The notes under the pieces are model-generated. The model was not told the DNA's origin. It worked only from the letters and a program-made list of their open reading frames with translations, and did not search any database. Source: Amborella trichopoda (Eukaryota; Streptophyta; Magnoliopsida; Amborellales; Amborellaceae). Taken from it: DNA of 64,000 nt. The stretch lies in the NCBI RefSeq assembly GCF_000471905.2, contig NW_006494789.1, forward strand, positions 128,940-192,939, written 5' to 3'. Positions 1-21,250 of this stretch are shown here, piece by piece. Made by a program: the position numbers and the translations under genes. Every line of letters begins with the position of its first letter. Position 1 is the stretch's first letter.

Positions 1-9925
<9,925 letters not shown>

Positions 9926-10629
9926 CTGAAACAGAGCGCGATGGAGATGGAAACTTTTCTCTCTCTACCTCTCCCTCTCACTCTAGGTTGAGTTGGAGGC
10001 CTTTCTCTCTAGATGGACGCCTCTCACTATCTCTATCCTTGAGAACAAAGCTCTTCCCTCTTCGAGGTATGGAGATTTTTCTCTAGGTTTCTCTCTCCTC
10101 TGTCTGCAACGAAAGGTGTTTGTCACTCTAGGTTTCTCACTCTACAAGACTACACAACTAATCGGCCTTCTTCTTTCTCTCTCTACGAATTCGTAGTTTT
10201 GTCTCTCTCTTTCGCTCTCTGCTGTAAATGGTTATTCTCTCTCTAGGTTTTCTCCTCCATTCAGGAATCCTTTTTTTTTTTCTCGGTTCTCTGCAACAAA
10301 CGGGTTTTAACATGGACAAACAAGCCAAAAGCACGGAGAGAAACATTTGTGCATTGAACATTTGCTTAACAAAGACCCCGATATTTTAGAAAAATATCGT
10401 AATTACCCTTACCTTTTCGATGTTGGTCGGCTTCAACGAAATGGGGAGCAACAAACTGTATCTCTCGATCTACCACGTACATCGAAAAATGACTAAATTA
10501 TCTTGAGTTTTTGAATAAATAGCAAGACCACCCCACCATTTGGAATAGTACAAAATTGGCCCTTGATGTTCAATTGAAGTATATAATGAGAACATTTCTC
10601 CTTAAATATATATATATATATATATAAAA
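9926..10629 (-). promoter_or_regulatory. MAPKKK leader and proximal promoter
   Basis: Read on the minus strand, the ATG is preceded by ctctgtttcag, which could be a 3' splice site of a leader intron abutting the start codon. Further out is a purine-rich tract (plus-strand ctctctaggtttctc-like units repeated from about 9960 to 10260). GA-rich leaders of this kind are common in plant kinase genes. No convincing TATA box was identified; the (TA)n run at 10604-10626 is a microsatellite. An M1 transposon copy begins at 10630, about 0.7 kb from the start codon. Confidence 0.45.
10604..10626. repeat. (TA)n microsatellite
   Basis: Uninterrupted TA run immediately left of the M1 element at 10630. A similar run follows the element at 11015-11027, so the element probably landed in a TA microsatellite. 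Confidence 0.9.
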
Positions 10630-11014
10630 GGGTGCGGTTTGTAGAGAGTCGAGGCTCTAAACCATCAAATTGGAGCCCACCTTCAAATAGTTTCGAGAAA
10701 TGTGATTTCAATACTAAAAGTATTTGTGATAGTCTTCAAATATTCTTTATCTCTAATTATAAATTTTAAAAATAATGTAGATTGAGCAGATCTATGAAAG
10801 CTTTAAAATCTTGAAAATTAACGGTCCAAAAATGCGTTACAAGATGCATTATTTCCAAAACTTGAAATCCATTTTTTTTTTCTATATCCATGCATCTTGA
10901 TGCCGAGATGATCAAATTGAGAATATTTGAGTATCAAAAAACCTCTTATGGTAAAATGTTTTAGGTAGGCTCTAATGTGATTATTTAGAGCCTCGGTTCT
11001 ATATAAACTTTTCC
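10630..11014 (+). mobile_element. M1 TIR element (MULE-like MITE), copy 1
   Basis: About 385 bp. The left end begins gggtgcggtttgtagagag followed by aggctctaaac; the right end is the inverted counterpart, agcctcggttctatataaac then ttttcc. The interior carries the family landmarks gagaaatgtg, gcagatctatgaaag and tccatgcatcttgatg. No coding capacity. It sits upstream of the MAPKKK gene. TSDs cannot be judged because both flanks are TA repeats. Confidence 0.8.
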
Positions 11015-11499
11015 ATATATATATATAATGTGACCATTTGGGTTGGTGTTGCGTCCACATCTAGATGCTTAAAAGGTGCACAAGTACTTTTTAATGGTTC
11101 CGATTGACCTGTATTCACCCAACGGCTAATAATTATTTTTATTTTTATTTTTTGTTTAAAAATAATATTAATTTGAAATTTTGGTTTTAGGTTCATTTTT
11201 ATAGTAATGTTTTAGTAGAAAATTGGGAAAAAAACTACCCCATTTAATGGAAAACCAGGATTCATGTAGCCGATCTCAATTAATTGGAAAAAGACTAAAA
11301 TTATGATGATGATATTTTAGTAAAAAAAAAAATTGAATAAAAAATATTGACCAACATAAATTTAGTGTTATTCTGATTATTTTAATTGAAATTATTGTAG
11401 ATTATTTTTATTTAATTATATTTATAAAAATACAACTACACTCCAAAATCCAAATAAGTATCTCATTTAAATAAAAATAAAATAAAATACAAGACTAAT

Positions 11500-12005
11500 T
11501 TTTGGCCATTGGATATGGCCATATGAGAGATGTACACATGGTACTTTTTATTGCAACCCATATCTAGACCCATATAGTATTCGGGTCGAAAATTTGGATC
11601 CATATCTAGACCTATCGGTGCTCGGGTTTACCCGTTTGGTCTCAGGTTTGATCTGATCCATTGCCACCCTAATACCTTATGACTATAAGCATTTTTTATT
11701 ATTTTTTTGCCATTTTTTTTTTTACCATCATAGACCCTATGACAATGAGCTTCATTTTCTTTCCCAATAAATTTGTAAATGTTGTTAATATTGTGATAAT
11801 ATAAACGCGTAGTGCTTGCCTAAAGACACATCATTGCCATCATATACCCTATAACTATGGATACGGATTAGGTCTGATTAGACTCGAACTCAGACCCCGA
11901 CCTGAATAGTATTCATGTCCAAAAATTGGACCCATACCAAGACTCGATATCGGATCTACCCGTCAGGACCCAAGCCTAGTTAGGTCCATTGCCACCTCTA
12001 AGTAC
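11500..12005. repeat. Pair of diverged non-coding repeats
   Basis: Two stretches (about 11560-11672 and 11895-12002) share the order: attcgggtc or attcatgtc, a ggatccatat or ggacccatac segment, tacccgt, and an end of tccattgccacc followed by cta. An ending in attgccaccc is typical of widespread non-autonomous plant DNA elements, so these may be two eroded copies. No intact termini or TSDs were established. Confidence 0.4.
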
Positions 12006-13760
12006 AAGGTGGTCACAATTAATCCCTTAAGATAATATGCATGGCGTTTTGAGGACAAACTTCAAGATTTCAGAGTAGTGATAAAAAGTTCGGAGCAGTG
12101 CGTGGGTCGAACCGGTCACTCATGCATCCAAGCTTAATTGACCCACTTGTCTAATCGGCTCAACTTACTCAACTAAAACATTAAATAAAAATATCTGTGA
12201 ACAAAACTTGAAATATTTGGAATATTTAAACAATGTTAAGGTAGTTCAAATCTTATTAACAACATTAATTTCAATATAACATACCATTTCCTAATGTTGT
12301 TTATACACCATCCGTTCGGATTCTCAATTCAGGGAGGGACTCAAACCGGGTGTCTACCAATTACACTCCGACTCATGTGATTGTGAGTCAAACCGGTTAT
12401 TTTGTGAGAGTTGATTAACTCCCGACCACCTGGTCTAAAAAAGATAAGGATCTTAAACTTTCTTTTAACCCGTCATATGCCCAAATAAAGAAAGTGAGTT
12501 GTATCAAGTCGTAGTCAACGTCAAAAATCGCCATAACTTTACATAAATTTTGAATGCGCCACATGATGATGATGATCTCAAGGACTAATCCCGAATCAGC
12601 AACAATTGTTTCTGTAATAACTAGCAGGTAGTGCATATCGTACTTAATTCGAGTATATATTGTACTTAATACGAGTATAATGTTGGGCTATTCATCAATG
12701 CGTTCATGGTTGGTGGAGTTTTAGTAAATGACCCCTTCAAAAACTTCAACTCTTTATCGTCTTTTGATAAGCATAAATAGAAAATGTGGCAAGCGTTTGC
12801 GACTTTGCGTACCTAATTCTGTACTTGTATATGGCAGAATTGCGAGAAAATATATAGTAATAAGATTTATTTTTCATGCAATAATATTGTAATCACCCTT
12901 AACTACCCACCCTATGTGGAATCAAGTGGCAATGGTGTACCATTAGCAGTACTTGAAGTTAAATAAATTATTTGTCAAAGTTTACCCCTAACCGTTGATT
13001 TCACATCCGAGGGCTAGGTTGTGACACTTTTGTACAAAAAAAAAGAAATGGTCCATACAATAATCATTTGCCTACTTCCTATTCCTCTCTTTGCTCTCGT
13101 TTCATTTGGCTCCAAATAAATTATTATAATCTTGGCAATACTTCTTAAGGAAAAATTATAGATACCCTTTTTTCTCAACTTTTTATACAACCCCCTCTTT
13201 AATATATATATATATATATAAACCACATCTATGGTCCTAACATTTTTTTTTTCTTTTTTTATCATCATCCACCCCCAAAGTAAAAATAATAATTTCTATA
13301 ACAAAAATTGCCCCCCTCAAAACCCATATTTTTGTACATTTTATATAATGAAGTTAGATCGATACACATTGTGCCAGACTGTATTCATTATAAATAATGA
13401 AATTGAACCATTTTTAATAATAATTTAAAGCCAATCTAGCATGCACTGAGTCATATTGATTTTATAGTCAATAGGACAAAACAAATAAAGAGAACGTGTG
13501 TTTAGAAAGGTATTTTTATAGTACCGTTCTACTCAAGGGATTGTAACAAAAAAACAAAAACAAAAAATAAATAGAGTTAAGTTAGTGATGTGTTTTAAAG
13601 ATATTGAAGGACAATACCTAAAAAGTTGGGTAAAGGGGGGTTTTTATAATTTATCTTATTTTAAACACGGGGCAATGCTAATTAAATGGTCATAAATGAA
13701 AAATTAGAGAACTTCGGGGCACTAGTGAAGTGATTGTTTGTGGTTTGATGGTAATTTTGC
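12006..13760. other. Intergenic, no gene seen
   Basis: AT-rich sequence with poly-T tracts, a (TA)n run at about 13201-13220, and no open frame resembling a known protein. The short open frames here lack coding character. Confidence 0.6.
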
Positions 13761-13769
13761 CATCAATAT

Positions 13770-14115
13770 TTGACATCGGAGAAACCCAAGTTCTGCAAAG
13801 GTCAATTTTGTCATTTACATACAAACTTGAGCCTTTTTACGACATTGCCCGTAGGGGTTGGGACAGCAACAGGAGTTGCTTCCAATGCAAATGAGGGTAG
13901 TTTAATTATTTTGGAGGTCATTATAGTCATTTTTAATGATGAGATAAGAGTGGCGGTCGGGTTGGGGCCTCACTGTGTAGCCGCTACGACGTGACGGACC
14001 GCCCTCTAGAGAGCCACGTCTTAGTGCTCTTCTCGACAAGTGGCAAATTAGATAGTGACACGTGGACTGTACAGATCTTATTACGAGTCCCCCGCTTTGC
14101 GGAGAAGCCGTGAAA
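13770..14115. promoter_or_regulatory. Orphan promoter-like segment with a G-box
   Basis: This stretch is visibly richer in G+C than its surroundings and contains gacacgtggac (G-box/ABRE core CACGTG) near 14056, plus gccacgtctt near 14018. No gene start lies within 3.8 kb on either side, so it is either a displaced promoter, an unrecognised RNA gene promoter or chance. Function is inference only. Confidence 0.25.
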
Positions 14116-14478
14116 ACATTGATGGTAGATGTTATTTTTTTTTTTTTTTTTTTAATGATAACGATCCTATCGGATCATCTCGAGACTTTAAATGATTACC
14201 ATTAAATTTGACGATCTTTATACGAGTTAAGTCGTATACACGTAAGTGTATAAAAAACTCCAAATGATCAGCATTTAATTTGTTACAATTTTTTAGAAAA
14301 ATTATCACATAAGGTGGGAACTTGATTTTTCCAAATATTTGTGTCAAATTTAATAGTGATATTGCCTTACATACATAGATGTGGGATGTTCATTACTCTT
14401 TTATTCTTTTTATAAATTAATAATTTAGACCAAAAATCATAACTAGTGATAAATTAAAGATCAATTGTTTAATGCAAG

Positions 14479-14868
14479 CTTTCTACATATGCGGTCAAGA
14501 AAATGTAAAGCATCCATCTTAAAGATGAATGCAAGCAGGTATTTCATATAAAACACTAGAAACTAATGGCTCATATGATTTATTACTAGAATTATTATTT
14601 TTAGTTTTTTAATTTTATTTATTATTTCGTATTCATGATCTTCATGTTAGAGATTACATGTCCTTAAAAATTAAGTCTTAAAATCCATCTTAAAAATATA
14701 TTTATTAAGAGGCCCGTATTCCTACATGTGCGGGCTTAGCCGCATAGAAACCGGGTCCTTAATAAAACATTTGAATGATTAGTTTCAATTGTTTTTAGAT
14801 GGACCGTGTATTACATCCATCTTTAAGGTGAATGCTTTATATTTTGGGGACTACAATTGTAGAAATAC
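14479..14868. mobile_element. M2 TIR element, most complete copy
   Basis: The left arm reads ttctacatatgcggtc and then gtaaagcatccatcttaaag. The right arm, read in reverse complement, gives tttctacaattgtagtcc and then ataaagcattcaccttaaag. The arms align for roughly 90 bp around a non-coding AT-rich core containing catgttagagattacatg. Exact termini and TSDs were not resolved. Related pieces occur near 14880, 25190, 36346 and 39700. Confidence 0.6.
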
Positions 14869-15090
14869 AGTCCACACTACATGGAGTTAATTCGCAAGAC
14901 CAAGACCTCATAGAAACTTTATCGTTGGAGGACCCAGTTTTTAGTTTTTAAAATGTAATTATTTTTTATATAATTAATTTCTATATTATAGATTATATGT
15001 CCTTAAAAATTCGGTAAAACAATCCATCTAAAAATATATATTTTTAATAGGTGATCCATTTCTACATGGACTCATAGAAACCGTGTCCTT
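14869..15090. repeat. M2-related fragment
   Basis: Shares the M2 core landmarks (attatatgtccttaaaaatt, aatccatctaaaaatatat, atttctacatgg, catagaaaccg) with the adjacent copy and the piece at 36346-36620, but lacks one arm. Confidence 0.5.
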
Positions 15091-15298
15091 ACAATATATA
15101 CTAATTTTAAAGCTTAATTTTATTTATTTTTACATATGTAGTAGTTAAGGTTGTGATAATTAATTTGCAACAAAATTCTATGAGATTTGAGATGGTACTT
15201 TGTTTTTTTAACAAGCCCTGTGTTGTTTGAATATTTTCTTACGAAATAATGCAGTTTCAATTTGGAACTATGAGTTCATAACACAATATATCATAAAA

Positions 15299-15661
15299 GG
15301 GTGCGATTTGTATAGAGCCTAGGCTCTAAACAATGAAATTAGAGCCTACCTGTAAATAGTGTTGAAAAATGTGGTTTCAATACTGAAAATATTTGTGATA
15401 GTCTTAAAATATATTTCACCTTTATTTATAAATTTTAAAGCTTAACAAATAGTGTAGATCTATAGATACATGAAAATCTTGAAAATTGATGGTAAAAAAA
15501 TGTGTTACAAAATATACTATTTTTAAAAATTGAAATCTACTTTTTTCTCATGTCCATGCATATTGACGTCAGGATGATCAATTTGAGGACATTTGGGCGA
15601 AAACAACCTTTTCCAATCAAATTCGTTTTTTAGAGCCTCGACACTATATAAACTTTCCCCA
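15299..15661 (+). mobile_element. M1 TIR element, copy 2
   Basis: The left end gggtgcgatttgtatagagc runs into a perfect 14-bp palindrome, agagcctaggctct (15314-15327). The right end carries tagagcctcgacactatata and then aactttcccc. Interior landmarks match copies 1 and 10. The candidate TSD (atcataaaa / attaaaaag) agrees at only 6 of 9 positions, so it is eroded or wrong. Confidence 0.75.
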
Positions 15662-16070
15662 TTAAAAAGTAAAAAAAAGAATGCAACCTAAAAAAAAGTT
15701 GAGAATATTTTTAAATACGACGAAGTAAAAATTTTGATTATTATATATATATTATCGATAGGCTGCCGCTTGGATTGGTAAGCGCTGAGAGTTCTGGTCG
15801 TCATAGTATATGCCGTATAGCATACCATGACTTATTGCCTTTTACCGATGGGATAGTTTACGAATTATGATCCACATAACCATAAAAAATATGTGGTCCT
15901 AGGTTCATACGTGGTTTTTATCCACTATCCACCAATAAGTGGATGGATTGGACGGTGATGACTCCCTCCCTGGCCACGTATTTCCCAACAATACCTTACC
16001 TATATCAATGAACACCTCCTTCGTTCCTCCCAAGAATAGCTTTTCGTACCCATATTGTGCAATACATAAA

Positions 16071-16415
16071 GGAAAAGAGTTTATATAAGTAATGGCTCTA
16101 AATAACCAAATTAAAGTGCACCTCAAAGATTTCACTGAAAGATGTTGTTTTGATGCTCAAATATCCTCAAAATGATCATCTCAACCTAAAGATACATAGA
16201 CATGAGAAAAAAAATGGATTTCTTAAAATTTCAAGTTTTCATATGTCTACTCGATCTATACTGTTTTTAAAACTTTAAATTTTATAATTAGAGATGAAAA
16301 TATATTTTAATGATATAACAAATATTTTCAATATTGAAACCACATTTCTCAATACTATTTGAAGGTGCGCTTTACTTTGATTGTTTAGAGTGTTGTCTCT
16401 ATACAAACCGCATCC
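16071..16415 (-). mobile_element. M1 TIR element, copy 3 (inverse orientation)
   Basis: About 345 bp, running from ggaaaagagtttatataagt to ctctatacaaaccgcatcc, the reverse of copies 1 and 2. It is flanked by the 9-bp direct repeat atacataaa at 16062-16070 and 16416-16424, an exact TSD of the length made by Mutator-like transposases. Confidence 0.88.
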
Positions 16416-16424
16416 ATACATAAA

Positions 16425-16796
16425 AGGTGCAATATGCATAAGACCGAGGCTCTAAACAATCAAAGTAAAACGCACATTCAAATAGTGTCGAGAAATGTGG
16501 TTTCAATATTGGAAATCTTAGTAAAAACATTCAAATTTATTTTCATCTCTAGTTATAAACTTTAAAGCTTAAAAAATAGTGTATATTGAGCAGATCTATG
16601 AAAACTTAAAAATTGACAATAAAAAATACATTATTTCCAAATCTTGAAATCCATTTTTTTCTCATGTCCATGCATTTTGAGGCCGAGATGATAAGTTTGG
16701 AGATTTTTTAGTATCAAAACAACATCTTCTCGTGAAAATTTTGAGGTGTCCCTTAATATGATTGTTTATCGCCTCACACCTATATAAACTTATCCT
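16425..16796 (+). mobile_element. M1 TIR element, copy 4, stacked on copy 3
   Basis: Begins aggtgcaatatgcataagac and ends cctatataaacttatcct. Its flanks are again atacataaa (16416-16424 and 16797-16805), so it shares the middle target copy with copy 3. One of the two elements therefore inserted into the TSD of the other, or both used the same preferred target. Confidence 0.88.
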
Positions 16797-16824
16797 ATAC
16801 ATAAAATGCATATTATTTACTTTT

Positions 16825-16866
16825 GTCAACCCTGAGTGGTTGGAATGAAGTTCAGATGATGATGAT
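16825..16866 (+). mobile_element. RTE LINE 3' tail
   Basis: Short segment tcaaccctgagtggttggaa...ttcagatgatgatgat. It matches the end of the RTE fragments elsewhere in the window (cgaccccaaattgttgggat, then a (GAT)n tail). Only the extreme 3' end is present, as expected of a heavily 5'-truncated LINE insertion. Confidence 0.55.
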
Positions 16867-16969
16867 TTACTTTCTTCTGGTTTTAAAATCTGACAATTTA
16901 TGATGTAAATCATTGACCTTTAAAGGAATTGGTCAGGACCGAACCGATTATGGGATGGTAGGGGTCGCA

Positions 16970-17124
16970 ACACACACACACACACATACATATATATATA
17001 CATGAAGAGTTTTAGGTAAGTCATGCTAGCTGAGAGCTACAGTAAATGCCTAATGGCCCATATTGAATATGGTTATATATATATATATATATGTGTGTGT
17101 ATGTGTGTGTGTGTGTGTGCGTGT
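16970..17124. repeat. Inverted pair of (CA)n(TA)n / (TA)n(TG)n microsatellites
   Basis: A (CA)n(TA)n run (16970-17001) is followed about 70 bp later by (TA)n(TG)n (17073-17124). The two halves are reverse complements in composition and could pair as a long stem. Confidence 0.8.
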
Positions 17125-17193
17125 TTTCTCAAATATGTCTAATATTTTCTTATGTGCCTTCAAATCCCAATCACATACTTGCTTTTACTTTTA

Positions 17194-17578
17194 GGTAAAA
17201 GTTTATACAAGGTTAAGGCCCTAAACAATCAAATTAAGACACGTCTAAAAAATTCAATAGAAGAGGTTGTTTTGATATTGAAAAAAGCTGAAATCCATTA
17301 TCTCGATCTCAATATGCACATACGTGAAAAAAAAAGAGACCTAAAGTACGAGAAATAGTGCATCTTGTAATGTATTATATGAACCATCATTTTTCAATAT
17401 TTTGAAGTGTTTATAGATTTGTTTGATGGACACTATTTTATAAGCTTAAATTATTTATAATTAAAGATGAAAACAAAATTTCAGACTACGCTAAAGTTTT
17501 TTGCCACTGAAAATTATCTTTGGACATCATTTAGAGGTATGCCTTAATTTGATTGGTTAAGGCCTCAACCTTAGATCC
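17194..17578 (-). mobile_element. M1 TIR element, copy 5, exact 9-bp TSD
   Basis: Starts ggtaaaagtttatacaagg and ends ctcaaccttagatcc. It is flanked by ttactttta at 17185-17193 and 17579-17587, an exact 9-bp direct repeat. The interior is diverged but keeps the ctcgatctcaatatgcacat landmark. Confidence 0.87.
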
Positions 17579-17989
17579 TTACTTTTAGCTTATTTTTTTT
17601 ATTTTTAATATTCGTTGCATTACTGATTTGGACTGATCAGGATTGGCAATACAATGATCCGATATGGATTTATGGGTAAACGATCCATCCCCTAGATTTG
17701 GGTTTTAAATCACTGGTTTCTCCTAATAGAAAAATAACCTAATGAATTAAGGTATAACATGCTCCTAGAATAGCATATGTTTGCGCATGAAGTGATGCAC
17801 ATGTTCATACGTGGGTTCACTTTTGTAGATTGGTAATTTGACCATCACATTCATCAATCTGAAAATAATAAATACAATTTAAACTCTAAGTATATTTTGA
17901 ACTTATTTTTACACTGTTTATTTTGCTTATTAGCCTCACTATTTTTTCGAGGCATAAACAAAAACTTAGAAATAGTGTTGCTTATTAGC

Positions 17990-18120
17990 AACACTATTTA
18001 TTTGATGTCGAGATGATAAATCTGAAGATATTTGGGCATCAAAACAACATCTTCTAGTGAAATTTTGTAGGTATGCTTAAATTTGACTGTTTAGAGCCTC
18101 GGCTTTATATAAACTTTTCA
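17990..18120 (+). mobile_element. M1 fragment (right half)
   Basis: Matches the right half of complete M1 copies, from gatgtcgagatgataaatc through gcatcaaaacaacatcttct to tagagcctcggctttatata and aacttttca. The left half is missing. Confidence 0.7.
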
Positions 18121-18990
18121 TTTTATTGAAACCAGTGTTTGAAAACCCAAATTGATTTGATTGGATCGTATATCCTGTGAATACATGTTGGGTTTTTAGA
18201 TTGGCAATCCGGATTAGACATACCAAATTAAAACAAATTTAAAAATAAAGATTTGAAGGTTGGAGGTTCAGAAGGATCTAAAAAAAAATTAAATAAGCTT
18301 AAAAAAATAAAAATAAAAAGTGATAGGAGGGTCTTGGGGTAAACGAGGCAAGAATTGGTATCTTATCGGAACTGGATCACTCCCAAACGATTCATGATTC
18401 AGATCGCCTAAGTTCTAAAGTACTAATTGAAATTGATCGTGTCAAGATAATTGAAAAGACTTAAAAGTAAAAAAACTCTTACAAACACCGTGGGACGAAA
18501 CTGTACATTGTTTTTGCCCGCAATTGCTCTCGTAGAGCTGTTGCAGTTTAGCCTAAAAAGTCGTAATGTAAAGTTATTGTGCACCGAACATACTATGTCC
18601 ATTGTGGTAGAACCACAACAAACCTAATATGTCAGGTGTGGTCGATTTTTCCAAAATATCCAAAAAAAAATAAAATGGCAGCCACCCTATAGATGAAATC
18701 CCTGTCCATTTTCGGCTACGGAGACGCGTATACTAAAGTATATTGAAAGCGATTAAGGTCACAAAAATCTCCTCATCTGATTGTCTTGCTCCCAAGACCA
18801 AATTACAAGGTACTCACGGGATTACCATGTACTGGCGTTTTGGGTTGCTCCATGCGCTCCGAGGGAGAAGCGAGGGTGGAGAGAGAGAGAGAGGCGCGGC
18901 CACTTCCTGTTTGGAACAGAGGCGTGTTCTAGCGAGAGAGAGAAAGAGAGGAAGGCGAGAGAGAGGGGCTCGCAGGAAGAGAGACGCAGC
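18121..18990. other. Intergenic and upstream region of the DUF1764 gene
   Basis: No gene seen. The last 250 bp before the start codon become less AT-rich and purine-rich, consistent with a promoter and leader. No clear TATA box was identified. Confidence 0.4.
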
Positions 18991-18994
18991 ACCC

Positions 18995-19036
<42 letters not shown>
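18995..19036. repeat. (GA)n microsatellite in the leader of the DUF1764 gene
   Basis: Near-perfect GA run ending 12 bp before the start codon. GA/CT repeats in 5' leaders are common in plants and can bind BBR/BPC (GAGA-binding) factors; that role is inferred here. Confidence 0.85.
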
Positions 19037-19039
<3 letters not shown>

Positions 19040-19048
19040 TCATTAACC

Positions 19049-19471
19049 ATGGCGAAAAAGCGATCTTCGGAGACGATGCTCCAGTCCTCTCCATCTGAAG
19101 AGAAGCCCAAGAAAACCAAAAAACTAGCAACCGAAATTGACGAAATCTTCTCTCTTTCCAAGAAGAAACCAAAGCTCGAAAATTCGCCAAATAGAGGAGA
19201 AACACAAGAACCAGCTTCTACTGAGAAGGGATCCACTGATACAGAGACGAAGAGGGTCAAGAGCAAGAGGAAAGAGAATGTGAAGAAAGAGAAGATTAAG
19301 AAGAAAAAGAAGGATATTTCTTCGGAGAATGGATGGGTCGATCCTCCTTCTAGGTCAAGGAGGAAAACAGCTGATGGTTTCACGGTTTATTCAGCCGAAG
19401 AATTAGGTTTTGGAGAGGCTGATGCTGGAGGTACCCCACTTTGCCCTTTTGATTGTTCTTGCTGTTTTTGA
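19049..19471 (+). CDS. DUF1764 family protein, lysine-rich, single exon
   Basis: 140 residues with a good plant start context (aaccATGGcg). Residues 1-100 are strongly basic (KKPKKTKK, RKENVKKEKIKKKKK), suggesting nuclear or nucleolar localisation. The C-terminus carries the family signature: RRKTADGFTVYSAEELGFG followed by GGTPLCPFDCSCCF at the very end, with three closely spaced cysteines. DUF1764 proteins are small, conserved across eukaryotes and functionally uncharacterised. Length and C-terminal ending fit the family, so the frame is complete without introns. The start is preceded by a (GA)n leader and no in-frame upstream ATG is needed. Membership is recognised from motifs; function is unknown. 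Confidence 0.9.
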   Translation: MAKKRSSETMLQSSPSEEKPKKTKKLATEIDEIFSLSKKKPKLENSPNRGETQEPASTEKGSTDTETKRVKSKRKENVKKEKIKKKKKDISSENGWVDPPSRSRRKTADGFTVYSAEELGFGEADAGGTPLCPFDCSCCF

Positions 19472-20519
19472 TAGAGAGAAATGGAAGAGAGAGAAATTAG
19501 TGGCTTTGTGTTTTGAGTTGACTCCTGGCTAAGAAAGAAGGCAAGAGACAGAAGTTGGTGGCTCATGTAAAAGCTAGCGGTTATGAACTTAATTTTTAAG
19601 GCTACATGTACTAATTTTTCCTGGTGAAATTAGATGAGCTATTCATCAGCTAATAAGCCTAGATATTTGTATCCTTATGAACTATTTTAGGGTTTTGAAT
19701 CTCTTAGTTTTGTGGATTTTTATTTTATTTAAATTCAAGTTGAAAACAATGGATTCGACCATTGAGATGCTTCAGGGAAAATTGACTCATTATACAACAT
19801 GAAGAAATTGGAGAAAACCGGTTGAAAGGTTTTATACTGTATTCAAACTTCAAATGATTAAACCAAACGAACGGATATGAAATTTGATTAGAAGAATATA
19901 TTTGGTTTCACATTTTTAGTAAAACTCAACTATTTCTTGCTAAACTTGTGCAAAAATATTGAAAATTGGTGCCCCAGCATATTGGAGAATTTACACATAG
20001 AAAAACATATTATATTGGAGAATTCATAGTGTATCTGTTGACTGTGATCCTAAGATGCTTTCTATTTCTTAACCTTTTCACTTTTTGGAGTCCCACTGTA
20101 GTGCCTTGTAGGTTTTTGCAAATAGCCATTTACCGTTTCGTCTGGATTGTAAGAGTAGTGTTTCTTGTTTTCTCATTCGCATGGGCTCCTGGATCCAGTA
20201 AGAATCCATGTTTATAACTTCAATATGTGATCATAAAAATGAAAATTTATAATTTGTTTTGGGTATATAATTGCATGCTGCTTCTATGTTCAAATTATTC
20301 CTCTTGAGCTTGTGAACTTATGATATTATACTTTCCGGTAGTACATTGACAATTTGAATACTTGGGGGGTGCTTAAGACTCCAAAAGAAGTTCAAGGGAA
20401 AAACTAGAGCATGAAAACCCTAAAAAAAATAGCTGCAAATAATGTACGCTACTCCTGTAGAAAATAACAATTGAAGCTCCTCCTTATAGTATCTCTTGAT
20501 GGATTTGTTGTCTCATTTT
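19472..20519. other. 3' flank of the DUF1764 gene, no further gene seen
   Basis: Begins with the probable 3' UTR. No recognisable coding, repeat arms or RNA gene. Confidence 0.5.
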
Positions 20520-21250
20520 CCATGATGGTTTTCTTGATTGCTTGTTCACTCTTATCTTACCTACTTTGGCATTGCTGTCCCTCTTTCAGCTTCTTGCTCT
20601 TCCAGTTCCTTTCTCTATCATGATTACCTCCTCTTTTTCTTTCTTTTCTCTCCTCTCTCCCCTTAATCTCTCCTCTCTCTACATTATGTCTCCTTTCTCA
20701 ATCCCACTCTCTCTCACCTTCTCTACCATTCTGACTTTGCATCTCTGCACCATTTTAGTATTTTTACATTTCTTTCCCTCTAGATCTCTAAGTTGTCGAC
20801 TCTCTCCACGTCTCTAGCATCTGCTATCTTCCTCTCCATTTATCAGTAGTCCTTCCAATGCTTTAGTTGCCGCCTTCTCGCTTTTTATCTTATCATCTTC
20901 AACCTCCTCATCCATTGGCCAATGCCCAATGGATACTCTCCTTTTGCTCCGGCACACATCTTCACCATAGTGCCTCCCTAATCGTACAGTTTATTTTCCC
21001 CTCGTTCTACCTTTGACCTTTTGCCTAAGCTTTTTGGTCTTTTTATGGAGTTTTCTATTTCTTCTTTTAACCCTTGGTTGTATAGGTAGTGCTTTCGGGA
21101 GGTGTGCAGTTTATACCCACCATGCCTTTTCATTCCTTTTCTGTTTGTACAGTCTGAGCACCCTTTTTGTGGGATGCCTTCTAACACTCCTTGTGGTTTT
21201 TGTAAACTATTATTATCATTAATACAGTGAAATTATTTCTCAAAAAGAGG
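20520..21250 (+). repeat. LINE-like 3' end, second copy
   Basis: CT-rich stretch ending in ctgagcaccctttttgtggg, gccttctaacactccttgtg and an A-rich tail, paralleling the segment at 8358-8450 inside the MAPKKK intron. The tail (actattattatcattaatac) is itself duplicated at 21275-21325. Confidence 0.4.

Noticed and set aside
13201-13220. TA-rich runs considered as TATA boxes (also 10604, 24961, 36639)
   Set aside because: They are long microsatellites with no gene start at the right distance.
18822-19383. Antisense frames over the DUF1764 gene and GA repeat
   Set aside because: Serine/leucine and phenylalanine runs are the complement of GA repeats and lysine codons.
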